From assembly GCA_900074885.1 (NCBI GenBank), contig FJUW01000017.1, forward strand, positions 7,933 to 71,932: 64,000 nucleotides of DNA, written 5' to 3'. The position numbers and the translations under genes are program-made. Below, piece after piece: positions 35,025-45,785 of this stretch. The stretch is from Rhynchosporium graminicola. Its lineage: Eukaryota > Ascomycota > Leotiomycetes > Helotiales > Ploettnerulaceae. Numbering within the stretch: the stretch's first letter is position 1; every line of letters begins with the position of its first letter. The notes under the pieces are model-generated. The model did no database searches, was not told the DNA's origin, and worked only from the letters and a program-made list of their open reading frames with translations.

Positions 35025-35464
35025 TCATATAATAGAAGTATAATCTCTGAAAATAAATATCTATATAGTATCTATAATTACTTATTATCTTCTAAGTAAC
35101 TTTAATAATATGTTCTGTATTTTTATATTTTAATCTATCAATTTAAATTATATAGTAAGCTAAGTCTATATAAATTAATATTATAGAAGTCTTAGAGCTT
35201 ATATCAAATACTTATTAGATTAGAAGTATTATACTAAGTTAAGTCTAACTTGTAGCTTAATCAGCTAACTTGGTACTTTAAATTACCTTATAAGAGCTAT
35301 ATAATAAATATATCTTATAGCACTTATTCTTCTTAACTTATAATTACCTCTAGAGATAGATTTAGTAGCTTTTAACTTAGTAATAGATTATCTAAGTTCT
35401 TAAATAGTAACTTTAAAGTAAATATATTATATATTAATAATCTAAAGAGTAAATCTAGCTTATA
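35025..35464. other. AT-rich sequence with no recognisable content
   Basis: This is degenerate, TpA-rich sequence with no frame, repeat or motif that I could assign. Confidence 0.5.
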
Positions 35465-35730
35465 AGAGTATTCGGCCTTAGCTAGAACTTAGTATAATCT
35501 AGCTTAGAGGCTAGATAGCTTCTGACTTAGCTAGTAATTCTTAAGGTTCCTTATAAAGAGAAACACCTTATCTTCGACTTTCTAATCGATATTACGCTAT
35601 TTCGGATTAGTTATAACGCTTATTTATTACTAAGTAGCTAGTATATTAGCTTTTATAAACTTAAAAGCGGATTTATTAGATTTAGCTAAAGATTTAATAT
35701 TATTATAATTAAGCTTCTCTTATAAAATTG
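35465..35730 (-). mobile_element. Inverted fragment of the first gypsy element (integrase C-terminus)
   Basis: The reverse complement aligns with about 4,310-4,570 of the gypsy element, covering the segment between the integrase core and the chromodomain (TTCCTTATAAAGAGAAACAC region). It is a small orphan piece and shows that this gypsy family once had at least one more copy here. Confidence 0.7.
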
Positions 35731-35781
35731 ATATAATAAGTTACTTCTAGTTTTAGCTATTCCGAGGTAATATATTATATT

Positions 35782-36203
35782 TGTCGGATTTGTAACCAGT
35801 ACCTTAGTCAGTTTTACCTACTGATCAGTACCTTGTATCTGTACCTTGTCAGCATATGGTATCTATACCTAGTTCAGTACCTTTATGCATGTATCTTGTC
35901 GTACCTGGTACCTGCACCCTGCCTATATCTTATCAAAGTCATGTACCTTGTATACTCTATTAGAGTTACTTTAAAGGTTCTTGATAGAGTTGTACTAAAT
36001 TCTAGTACATATGTCGTACTTCTATAGGTTTCTTTCTTCTATGGACTTCTATACTACGTAGTATAGAATATTCTGAAGAGCTCATATAGCTATATAAGTA
36101 ACTAGAATCTCTCCTATAAATAGCTCTCTTTAAGCAATTCAAACTCTGTCTTTGATCACGTATAATTCTTACCTTTGGCCAATTTCCACATTCAATTTTC
36201 ACA
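35782..36203 (+). repeat. Isolated copia-type LTR at the compartment boundary
   Basis: This is a diverged copy of the LTR at 24,654. It starts TGTCGGATTTGTAACCAG and ends TTTTCACA, with the same GTACCTTG-type internal repeats but about 50 bases shorter. The flanking five bases (ATATT and GTTAC) do not match, so it may be one end of a deleted element. Base composition becomes normal immediately after it. Confidence 0.85.
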
Positions 36204-36242
36204 GTTACGTTATGCGACAGAACAAACTACTCCGGCTCTTTG

Positions 36243-36250
36243 TATATATA
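36243..36250 (+). promoter_or_regulatory. Candidate TATA box of the decarboxylase gene
   Basis: TATATATA lies about 107 bases before the predicted start codon at 36,357 and 40 bases after the end of the LTR at 36,203. Distance and sequence fit a core promoter. There is no experimental support. Confidence 0.4.
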
Positions 36251-36356
36251 TAGATAGTCAGTACCCGACCTCTACTTCCTCATCGAATTTTCCAAATATA
36301 TCACGTCGAAGATCGCGTATCTATTCCAACAGCCACAAACTGATATTCTAGAGAGA

Positions 36357-39300
36357 ATGATCACAGAAACTCCCATCCAAGCCAGTGCTGTCCAAGAGGA
36401 TAAATGCCATCAAGCCGTCAGCTCCTACTTCATTGGTCCGCAAGCAGAGAACCTTGGAGATTTCAGGGAAAACATTGACTTAATACTCAACGAGCTCCAA
36501 AAGGCCAGGCACAACTATTTCCCCGAAGATGGGGTAAGTCTTCATTCTTCGATGCAAGAGTTCCCATCTTATGTGTCTGTGGTCTCGTCAACTAATGTTG
36601 AGGGAAAAGCTCTTCGTCACCAATGCGACCCGAAACTCACAGACTTTCCAAGCATGCAAGAAACGTGTGTCCAATGCAGTTACCAAGGCAGCTCAACTGC
36701 TCGGAAAGCACTCTCTACCCTTTTGGTCTCCACGCTATCAGGCTCATATGTGTATGGACATGAGTATGCCGGCTCTTCTCGGTTACTTCATGACCATGAT
36801 CTACAATCCCAACAATGTTGCGATTGAAGTAAGTCCATTGACGACTGTAGTTGAAATCGAAGTTGGCGAGCAATTGTGTAAGATGTTTGGATACAACATA
36901 GACAGTGAGAAGAAGCACAAACCTGTGGGCTGGGGCCACATTACTTGCGGCGGCACTGTCGCTAACTTGGAGAGTATCTGGTAAACGTCAACCAAGCACA
37001 AGTTAAAAAATTCAAAACATGCTAATATTTACACAGGGTTGGTAAGCATTTCGAAATGCCCTAAGTTCTGCAGTAAACGTCCCACTAATGCAAGGCTTGG
37101 AAAGCTCGAAATCTCAAATTCTACCCATTTTCGATTTTCAAAGCCTTACATCCCAATGGACTGCTCCATTTTGTTGCTAACTCCTTTCAAATCAGGATCT
37201 GTACTGGCGAGCAGAAGCTCTTCACTGATCTGAGCACCTGGGAGCTACTTAATCTTAGGCCTAAGGATGTTCTGGACATCCCAGATCGACTTTGTCGAGA
37301 ATACGGAGTATCTTCCAAGTTCATGGAGAAAGTCTTGCTCGAACACAGTATCCAACAGACAGGTAAAGATGTGCTTGAGCGAGAGTTCGACATCAAACCT
37401 CCACAGTATTTCCTTTCGACCACCCGCCACTATTCCTGGCCGAAGGGAGCTGGTAAGATTACTACTGTTGCATCGAAACAAGCATGCACACAGTACTGAC
37501 AGATGCAGCGATTGCCGGTATTGGTGCTCAGAATGTGATCGGTGTTCCTGTAGATCACGGTGCTCGTCTTCGTATAGGCAAACTAGAGGAGCTCCTCAAC
37601 AACTGTCTCGAAAATAAGCGAGCTGTGTATGCAGTTGTTGCCATTATCGGGTCAACTGAAGAGGGTTGCGTAGATCGTCTCAGCGAAATCCTTGCGCTCC
37701 GAAAGAAGTTCCAGGCTCGCGGATTATCATTCCTTGTCCATGCTGACGCTGCATGGGGAGGATATTTCGCTTCAATGCTGCCCACCGAATATCAACCTGG
37801 TGATAGCGCGAAACTCACTCTTGGCGATCCAGATGCGCAGGTTGGCGAAGGTATGGTTCCCGATTCAGCACTTAGAACAGAGACCCAGGAGGACATGTTC
37901 GCTCTGCGTTTCGCAGATTCCATTACTGTCGATCCTCATAAAGCAGGTTATATGCCTTATCCTGCTGGAGGATTGTGCTACCGTGATGAGAGAATGCGAT
38001 ATCTTGTGACTTGGACAAGCCCATACCTCTCGCGAGGGGCAGTGACGAGCATGGGTATTTATGGCGTTGAGGGGAGGTATGTCAACAAGCTCTTTCTCTC
38101 TGAACTCGCACTAAGCTGAGGTTCACGAATAGCAAACCTGGAGCTGCTGCGATGTCTACGTGGCTTTCTAATAAATGTATCGGAATGGGGCCCAATGGTT
38201 ATGGAGCATTGCTCGGCGAAGTGACCTTTACATGCAGCAGAGTAAGCAGGCATTCCCACCTTCTACTTAACTGCCACCTCTAAATAAGACAACAGTTCGC
38301 AGCAGAATGGGCTGCTATGACTGCACTCGACAAAGATGATTTCATGGTCGTTCCTTTGAACATGCTTCCCTCGGAGCTAAAACCTGGCTCGACTATCGCC
38401 AAAGTCGAAGAAGAGAAGCAGCGCATCCGTGATACGATTCTATCAATGACAAACTCACAGATCGTAGCATCGGATATCGGCAAGCCTGAAGACGAGAAAG
38501 CCTTAACGCTGCTAAGAGCACTTGGTTCGGATCTGAACATTAACGCATTTGCGCTCAATTTTCGTCTCACCCCTGGTAATGACGGAGCATGGAACACTGA
38601 TGTCGAGGAGGCTAATTATTTGATGCGGAGGGTTGTCGAGAGACTGTCTGTTGACTCTCCGGAAGATGATCCTTCAACAATTCCTTTCGTGTTGACATCC
38701 ACACAGTTCAGCAAGGATCTGTATGATGAATGCGCGACCAATTTCAAGCATCGTCTTGGGCTTCGGAAGGATAACTTAGATTTGATGGTGCTGCGAAATG
38801 TAGTCATGAATCCGTTCCCGACTGAGAAGAATTTCATCGGCAAATTGGCTGGAATATTCAGAGATGTTGTGGAAGAAGAGGTGAAGGTGGGTTTAGGAGT
38901 ATAAAACTTCATGCGAAGCATTCAATTGACGACCTACAGGTATGTCAGCAGCGAAATTCCACTTCGGCTACAAACCACGAGTTTCTGCTTCAGGGCAAAG
39001 ACAAACTATACGTCGTCCACGTGCCTTCTTTTCATATCTCCAATCATCGACAACAACTTATTGTCGAAATCGATCTAGACGCCAAGAGCAAACGAGAATA
39101 TCTGTCTCTGAAGAACGCAAGCCCGGAAGAGAAGCTTATGCTAGTCACGCAGAATAAGATCCATCTCCCAAACTTGCTGACTCCTGACTCGCACTTCAAA
39201 GCGTGCATTCGTTCTAAAGATGCGTACGTAAAGGCTCGATCCGCGATTCGTTCTAGTACTAACATATGTAGTGGTCTCGTCTTGAAGAATCTCACAGTAA

Positions 39301-39845
39301 CCATCAAGAAAGTCGTCAAAAGCAGACTCCTTAACTCGGCATATCTTGATCCGGCCTACGCATCTGAATTTATGCCATTCTACCTGTACGGCAATGTGGC
39401 AGAGCAACATATTGATCATATGCTTCTACGCTCACCGAACACCCAGTTCACAGCTGAGTCTATCAAGCTCGAGCTTGACAATGCTCTGACAGATGAGCAA
39501 CTAGCTCGCGGACCTATACTCTGCCTTAGTGATATTCACGAGGAGAGCATGCAGCCATTCCCATCAACCTCAGAGTTGGAAACTAGCACAGCGTTCATAT
39601 TCAAGACGGGAAGCAAGTTTGCGGTGCAGATCTTTGCGGATGAACACGATGCGACTGCGCATGGTCCTGGCCTGGTAAAGTCGTGTGGGAAGAGTGAACT
39701 ATTGTTGGCAACGGGGAGCCTGACACTTGGGAAGGGTGTGGTGATAGACAGCGAGACCATCAACAGGGATCCATTCAAGAGAGTGGATAAGGTTGTGAAG
39801 TGGAGAGAGGAACTTGACAATATCGGAAAAAGTATGAATAACTGA
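36357..39845 (+). CDS. PLP-dependent decarboxylase, tyrosine/aromatic amino-acid type, with long C-terminal domain
   Basis: This is a group II pyridoxal-phosphate decarboxylase, predicted to decarboxylate an aromatic amino acid such as tyrosine in the cytosol; the substrate is inferred. Eight exons fit: 36357-36533, 36610-36980, 37037-37041, 37105-37452, 37503-38076, 38133-38241, 38296-38886 and 38940-39845. They sum to 3081 nt (1026 aa) in one frame. Family signatures are FWSPRYQAHM, WGHITCGGTVANLESIWVARNLKFYP, HADAAWGGYFASML and VDPHKAGY, with the PLP-binding lysine at residue 447 (37,940-37,942). After the catalytic part comes a C-terminal region of about 300 residues beginning FLLQGKDKLYVVHVP, as in long fungal tyrosine-decarboxylase-like proteins. 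The third exon is only 5 nt. The 37,502/37,503 splice could instead be at 37,493/37,494, which adds three residues. The start is the first in-frame ATG after the LTR boundary. Confidence 0.88.
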
Positions 39846-40025
39846 TTCTAGGATATTTCTAGCCACTTGATTATCATTGTTTACGTAGCAATGCAGGTTT
39901 TGAGCGCAATTTCATAGCGATATACATTTGACTGAAACTTCTCCTGAAAACCACCGTCAAGAGCAGTGTTTCATCACTCGTTTATTGCAGACTATCAAAA
40001 TCATTCGCAGTGGGTACTGTTACTC
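39846..40025. other. Convergent 3' region between decarboxylase and glutamyl-tRNA synthetase
   Basis: This 180-base spacer lies between two genes that point at each other, so it must hold both 3' ends. No separate gene was seen. Confidence 0.7.
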
Positions 40026-41956
40026 CTACTTTGTCTTCCCAGTAGGGATACCAAACAAGACCACCGGTTTACCATCACCAGCCGGCTTATCAACTCTATA
40101 GAAACCCTTCCGCTCCAGCTGTATGATATCACCTTCCTTTAAGTCCTTCATATTCTCATCACAGAGCTGATAAACCATCGAAGCAGAGTCTTTATTTACG
40201 AAATCCTCCCAATTATCCTCTTCCTCCAACTTATCTTTCGTGAACAGGTGATCAAACTCCCATGTCTCAGCTTTAACCAGGGTCTGTCCGTCTGTAGATA
40301 GCCAAGTGACCTTCTTCTCGGTCTTCTTGAAATCGCCTTCAAGATGGAGCTCGAGCTCGACATCCGTGATAGGACTGGATCCGGTGATCTTCCTGACGAA
40401 AGCATTGCCCCATCCCATCAATGTAATCTCTTCGCCTTCTTTGAAAAGTTTCACATCATTTTGGTCAAGGATCAAGTTCTTGCTGTACGCTACCTGCTTC
40501 GTGCCGACGGATGAGTTCTTGACGTGCTTTGGCTTATCCTCAGTGTATGCCTTCTCTGGGCCATTCGACAGAGTTGCTTTGACAGCATCTTTGTCAAAAA
40601 CACCAGTGTGTCTTGGCGCAACGGGGTCGATTTCCTTCTTGTTTGAAGCCCAGAAATTCGTCCAGTCCATAACGACGATATTTCGACTTGGTCCTTGTTT
40701 TAAAATGAAATCTCGCAGTGCTGAGACGGTCATACCGTGTCTGATTACTCCCCTAATAGTAGGCATTCGGGGATCATCCCAACCCCAAACATCTCCAGAA
40801 TCGACCAGTTTTGTTAGTTTTCGCTTCGAGAGAACAGTTCGGATGAAGTTCATTCTGGCGAAGTCCCACATGTGGACTTGACGGAGCTTTAGTGTGTCGA
40901 GGAACCACTGATATTGGGGGTTTCGATCAGTGTACTCGGTAGTTCTCAGGGCATGAGTGACACCTTCCAACGAGTCGACAATCGGGCAAGCAAAGTCGTA
41001 CGTTGGGTACATCTTCCAAGCAGTTCCGGTGCGGTGATGAGGTGTGTCTACATTGCAACGATAGATAACGGGATCGCGCATTGCCTTGTTTGGGTTATCA
41101 ACTGACATCTTCGCACGAATGCAGTATTTGCGTCCAGCGTCAGTTCCGTCCTTCATGGTCTCGAAAATGGCAAGGTTGTCCTCGACACTCTTTTCACGAT
41201 TCTTGCTCGCAATTCCGTCCATTCTCTCAGCACGCATAGTCTCCTGATCCGTATCGTCTGCATACGCATGTCCCTCCTTGATCATGCGAATGCCGTATTG
41301 GTAGAGATCCTCTAAGTAGTCGCTGGTGTAGCTAGTCTTGTCCGGCTTGATTCCAACCATCTTGAGATCCTCCACGATCGAGTCCTGGTACTCCTGCTTC
41401 TCTTTTGAGGGATTTGTATCGTCGAATCGTAGGAGTAAAGTGCCCTTGTAGAGCTCGTGTGCGAAGTAGTCGTTCAGCAATGCGGCCTTGATGTGTCCAA
41501 TGTGCAAATATCCTCTATCCTCGAGTTAGCAGTTGATGGTATGAGATGTTGCAGATGCTCTCACGATGGCTCGGGTGGAAATCTGGTGACAACGCCCCTC
41601 TCGGTATCTTGCAGAGCCATGTTATAGCTTGCCCCGGCCCTACTCTGAACAGCTTTCTTTGCTTTCTCGGCCTCATCTTTTGCCTTGATCTCCTGCTGGA
41701 TTTCCGGGTGGGTTTCTTCAATGTAGTTGAACCATCTTATGACATTGACTAGAGTTCCTCTCTTCAATGCGGCTGCGGCGACTCGGTTTGTTCGAACGGC
41801 AATCCAGATGTCAGTATCGACTTGGCTGAGCGAATACCCCTCAACATAGGTCCTTAAAGTAAGATGTTTGTCTAGAGCAGCGAGATGCGGCTCGACAGTC
41901 TTGAAGTCCAGCGGTGCGAGATTGGCAGCAAGCTGCGATACCTCCTGCAGCTTCAT
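40026..41956 (-). CDS. GUS1: Glutamyl-tRNA synthetase, cytosolic
   Basis: This class I synthetase charges tRNA-Glu in the cytosol. There are two exons on the minus strand, 41956-41565 and 41514-40026, giving 626 aa. The 50-nt intron falls inside the signature [20 protein letters not shown], which contains the HIGH-type ATP-binding box. LRFDDTNPSKE, YPTYDFACPIVDSLEGVTHALR, the KMSKS counterpart LSKRKLTKLVD, and WGWDDPRMPTIRGVIRHGM are all standard for the eukaryotic/archaeal GluRS branch. The C-terminus is the beta-barrel anticodon-binding domain. The first about 100 residues form a short GST-like N-terminal region that in yeast docks on Arc1. The start at 41,956 is the first ATG of the open frame. 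The frame extends upstream without another ATG, so an extra 5' exon is possible. Confidence 0.93.
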
Positions 41957-42369
41957 TTCTGCGGTTGTTGTGAACGATTTGAGGAATGTCCGTCCATGAA
42001 TTGAGGGAGGGGTTCGAAATATCTTGGTGGGGTTTTGCTTGGAGTCAGATCGAGGCGGGGCAAATTCGTCTCCGGTGAAGCGATTTAAAGACTCCCATTC
42101 ATATCTAGCATTTAAAGTCGTCAGAGAGCTACACCACAATCAACTATCAATCTAGCAAAGCCATGCTATTCTTTGGTGACTTTAATATAGAATTGCAGGC
42201 TGATTCAACATACCTGAGCATCTCTTGTTCACCCAAGATGAATTGGCCTAGCCTCGAAAGCAGGGGTGTCTGACACTAGAGCCGAAAAGGATAGCTGTGG
42301 GCCAGAATTTATATCTTGACTCTCGATATGACCATGAGCCTCGATCCAATAGCCATCAGCATCCTCAAC
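41957..42369. promoter_or_regulatory. Divergent intergenic region between GluRS and uL1m
   Basis: About 410 bases separate the two divergent start codons, so both promoters must lie here. In-frame ATG codons at 42,328 and 42,334 precede the preferred uL1m start. No clear TATA box was seen. Confidence 0.5.
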
Positions 42370-43376
42370 ATGGCGACAGCAAGACCGTCCCTGGCTCAGT
42401 TGAGCAGATTATGTCTAGTATCGAGCCGACCAACATCTGCGAAAATCTCCGCTAGGTACCTAAGCACAACGACACCTCTGGAATTGAGAGGCCCCAAGGC
42501 GAATTCGAAAGTTGTCGTTGTCAAAGGAAAAGCAACCTCGAATCCTCAGAAGAATAAAAAGAAGGGCGAAGAAGGAAAAAAGAAAAAGAAGGCGCGGACG
42601 ACTTATATCCAATATGATCCTAGAGATGCGGACCAGTTCTCGCTCTGCGATGCTATGCGGTACGTTTGCACGAGGACTGTCCTATACCTGGGAGGTATTG
42701 ACTAATGGGATACAGATACATACGGGCTTTCGAGGTTGGACAGAAGCCAACATCAGTGAAATACGAGATGCACGTGAAATTCAAGTCGTTGAAGAACGGA
42801 CCTGTGATACGAAATCGATTACGGCTTCCGCATCCCGTCAAGACCGATGTCAGGATATGCGTGATTTGCCCGCCGGACTCGAAATACGCAAAAGATGCCC
42901 TTGCGGCAGGAGCCACGCTTGTTGGAGAGGATGAGATTTTCGAGGCTGTGAAGGATGGAAAGATCGAATTCGACAGATGTATCTGTCAGCTAGAATCGCT
43001 GGAGAAGATGAACAGGGCTGGACTAGGTCGATTCCTAGGTCCAAGAGGCTTGATGCCGAGTACCAAGCTGGGAACTGTCGTCAAAGATCCAGCAAACATG
43101 TTGAAAGATTTGATTGGGGGCGCGGAATACAGAGAGCGCCTGGGCGTGGTCCGGATGGCGATTGGACAGCTGGGGTTCACACCAGAGGAGATGCAGAGGA
43201 ACATCAAGGCTTTCATTGACGCAATGAAGAAGGATATGGCGAATTTGAACGACAAGATCAGTAAGGAATTGGCAGAGGTCGTGTTGAGCTCGACGAACTC
43301 TCCGGGGTTCCCTCTCAATGGAGAGTTTAGATCATTAGAATCAGATATCACTCCGAGGGATTTGTCAACGTCGTAG
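42370..43376 (+). CDS. MRPL1: Mitochondrial ribosomal protein uL1m
   Basis: This is a large-subunit mitochondrial ribosomal protein of the L1 family, forming the L1 stalk. Exons 42370-42659 and 42716-43376 give 316 aa, joined by a 56-nt intron with branch site GACTAAT. The N-terminus (MATARPSLAQLSRLCL, followed by Ser/Arg-rich sequence) is an amphipathic import presequence. A lysine-rich segment (residues about 60-77) follows. The L1 domain includes VKTDVRICVICPPDSKYAKDAL, a GLGRFLGPRGLMPSTKLGTV signature with the family's Gly-Pro-Arg-Gly-Leu-Met-Pro core, and GGAEYRERLGVVRMAIGQ. An earlier in-frame ATG (42,328) would add 14 residues, and I chose 42,370 because it begins the presequence. It converges with the COG2 gene. 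Confidence 0.92.
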
Positions 43377-43536
43377 CATGTACGATTTTAGATATTAGTT
43401 GTATCATATTCTCTTTGTATCTCTATCTTGAGACTAGCTGTAATACCATACAATCTTCGAACATCCATAATGGTTTTGCTGATAGGCCCGATTCACCCAA
43501 ACTCCGACGCCATGCTTCAGCCCATGACAGATGCTG

Positions 43537-44421
43537 CTACCTTGACTTTAGATACTTCAAGACCGTTAGCGCTTCTGTGTCTGCCCCAAACTCTCGGTAG
43601 ATGCTCAATATCTTGATCAGCCGCGTCTTCCCAGTCTCACCACTAGCTGTCGTTTGCTTCAAAGCTGTACTGAGATCCAGGAGAATAGTGTTCCTGACCC
43701 GTATCAATCTCGACTGCTGGGCAGTGATAAACGGATGCTCCTTGCCGACACTTTGAACCAGGCTCTCAACACGCCGACAATCAAGTACTAGTCGCTGCAG
43801 TTTCTGCGTGCTAGATGTACCAACACCGCCCTTCACAGTAAGCTCTTCATCTTCATCCTCATCCTCCTCATCCTCACTCTCGCTCCACTCCTCATTTTGC
43901 TCTACAATCCCAGAACCACTTACCGTCCTCCCCAGTGAGCTGACCATCAATCTATCCTCCAACTCCTCCAACCTCTGCTCAACCTCTAACAATTTCCTTC
44001 CTAACGCAATCCCGGTTCCCACCTCCCCCTTCTGCTTGAGTAACCCCTCAACCTCCCCCCTCCTCTCCCCCACCGTCCTCCTCACATCCTCCACACCCCT
44101 CTTAAAGCCCAGTAAGCCAACCCTAACATCCTCGACCTTCTCCTCTCCCCCCTTCAAATCGCTTCCTAGACTAAGAAACTGCTCGTAATTCTCGTTCACG
44201 AGATCGAGCAGCTCTTTGGAGAGAGCTTGTGAGCGTTCACGGAGGTCGGAGCGTAAATCCTCGAGCGTCTGATGGCGTTCGGAGAGAGTGGAGAGGTAGG
44301 CTGGTGCAGAGAAGGTGGGCGCGAGGAAGTCAGAACGGGGGAGGGCTTCGGGGTACGGGAGGTTGTCTTCGTCGTCTGAGGAGACAGAGCCGGATTGCCC
44401 GCCGAAGTAGAATTTGCTCAT
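43537..44421 (-). CDS. COG2: Conserved oligomeric Golgi complex subunit 2
   Basis: This is a lobe A subunit of the COG tether, which acts in retrograde vesicle traffic at the Golgi. It is an uninterrupted frame of 294 aa. The N-terminal domain is recognisable: LPYPEALPRSDFLAPTF, YLSTLSERHQTLEDLRSDLR, then KELLDLVNENYEQFLSLG and LKGGEEKVEDVRVGLLGF. This is followed by a long charged helical stretch likely to form coiled coil (residues about 55-165) and an acidic run ESEDEEDEDEDEE (about 184-196). The length of about 290 aa fits the short fungal form. The start ATG (44,421) is followed directly by the conserved MSKFYFG opening. Confidence 0.9.
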   Translation of the reverse strand: MSKFYFGGQSGSVSSDDEDNLPYPEALPRSDFLAPTFSAPAYLSTLSERHQTLEDLRSDLRERSQALSKELLDLVNENYEQFLSLGSDLKGGEEKVEDVRVGLLGFKRGVEDVRRTVGERRGEVEGLLKQKGEVGTGIALGRKLLEVEQRLEELEDRLMVSSLGRTVSGSGIVEQNEEWSESEDEEDEDEDEELTVKGGVGTSSTQKLQRLVLDCRRVESLVQSVGKEHPFITAQQSRLIRVRNTILLDLSTALKQTTASGETGKTRLIKILSIYREFGADTEALTVLKYLKSR

Positions 44422-45250
44422 TTTGTTAGAGTGTGCTATGGTCTTTTAGTTTAGGGCCTTTGGTTCTTTGAAAGTCCCTGACTAGGTCGCTGACATATAA
44501 TTCCCGTGCTCAAGAGGTGACCTATCACGTGGCCTCAGAGTCCTGAGTGGCCGTCGATGCCAGCTTGCATTTGACGTCAGGTAGTGGTATATTTCTCTTT
44601 TGGTTATTTCGGCTTCGGTTATCCTTCTTGTGGGTGTAAGAGATTGTTGTTGGACTCTTTCGTTGTAGTTCTCGGAGGTGTATTCTGGCAGCCGTCGGTT
44701 CGTTCTGATATCAAGGTTTAGCTTGGCACTAATACTTACAGTATAGTATATTATATGATCTTATCAGATCATTCACATATCGATCAGGCAGTCCTTTCAA
44801 TTAATTGCCACTTCAAAGAGTCTACAATTAACTATGAGGAACGTCGTTGTGTAACTTGCAGCAAATACACAAGCTCTTTCAATCTCGGATTTAATGCTTC
44901 CACAAGTTAGTCTCAACTGTAGGTAGGTAGGTTACAATACCTAGGTAGTTCCGATTTGAGGTCGCTCTCGTTTGCTTCAACGGAACTCACCGACTGACTG
45001 CCCAGCCTCTCGGAAATTTCAGAATTCATAAATCAAATGATGATCAAATGAAGCTTTCATGAACCACGCCGGATGAAAACTTCACTAGCACAGTATGCAT
45101 CGGTCAAGTCTGTCCCAAGAGTCCAAAGAACCATAATAATAATACACCATCATCGGAACTCCTCCCATCTTCGGACAGGAATCTCTCGACCCCTCCCTCC
45201 TCTACTTAGTTAGGTATACAAGCCTGTCCCTGCGTGATCTTAGCCCACGT

Positions 45251-45278
45251 GCCTGCCTGCCTGCCTGCTTGCCTGCCT
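45251..45278 (+). repeat. (CCTG)n microsatellite
   Basis: About six imperfect GCCT/CCTG tetranucleotide units in noncoding DNA upstream of the RNase T2 gene. Confidence 0.85.
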
Positions 45279-45674
45279 TCAATAGTTTACATGTATCACC
45301 CATCAAAATGCCAAGGACCTTTTGGATGCAGAGCAGCGTAAGAACTTTCCCAGCGCCTCGGCCCCCGAGCTTCCCAGTGTTGCAGCTTACTTGCTAGATT
45401 CGATCTCCAAGGGCTTCCAATGGAACATGATCTCATTTCGCGGGCATGGGTAATTTTACTGGTCCGGAGAAGTCAGAAGAGCAAAGCTTACTGACAGCCA
45501 CTTGAGTATTAATAAGTCCGTACCTGCACAGAATGGGCTAACAAGTAAAGTACAATACTCTGGGATACATACAGGGCAGCACAGCTCATACCTTGCAGCT
45601 CGTCCCGATAGAGAAGGTCGAGTTGGTGAGGTGGAGGATCGACACAAGGTGAACAAGGTGGGATGGAAGGAAGC

Positions 45675-45680
45675 TATAAA
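45675..45680 (+). promoter_or_regulatory. Candidate TATA box of the RNase T2 gene
   Basis: TATAAA lies 106 bases upstream of the ATG at 45,786, in the expected orientation and spacing. Confidence 0.5.
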
Positions 45681-45785
45681 GTATGGCTTCCAGAAGCAGT
45701 TTTTATTTTTATTACCATTTTCTGTGTTCTCCTGCCCATCCATTACAGGTGGATCCTTCCCTTCTGCACGTTGGAATCATTCAAA

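Larger units (their letters stand above)
44422..45785. other. Intergenic region between divergent COG2 and RNase T2 genes
   Basis: This is 1.36 kb with no supported gene. It holds the COG2 promoter at its left end and a CCTG-type microsatellite at 45,251-45,278. A TATAAA at 45,675-45,680, 106 bases before the RNase T2 start, is a likely core promoter. Short frames here have no family resemblance. Confidence 0.6.

Noticed and set aside
37037..37233. Exon 3 of the decarboxylase read straight through from the acceptor at 37,036, including a 64-codon frame at 37,039
   Set aside because: The frame continuing from exon 2 meets a stop after a few codons, and the other frame has no family resemblance. 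The 5-nt exon gives a perfect match.
41957..42139. 61-residue extension of glutamyl-tRNA synthetase to 42,139
   Set aside because: The first codon there is TTG, and no ATG occurs in frame before 41,956.
42316..42369. N-terminal extension of uL1m starting at 42,316
   Set aside because: The codon at 42,316 is TTG, not ATG. The presequence-like N-terminus begins at the ATG at 42,370.
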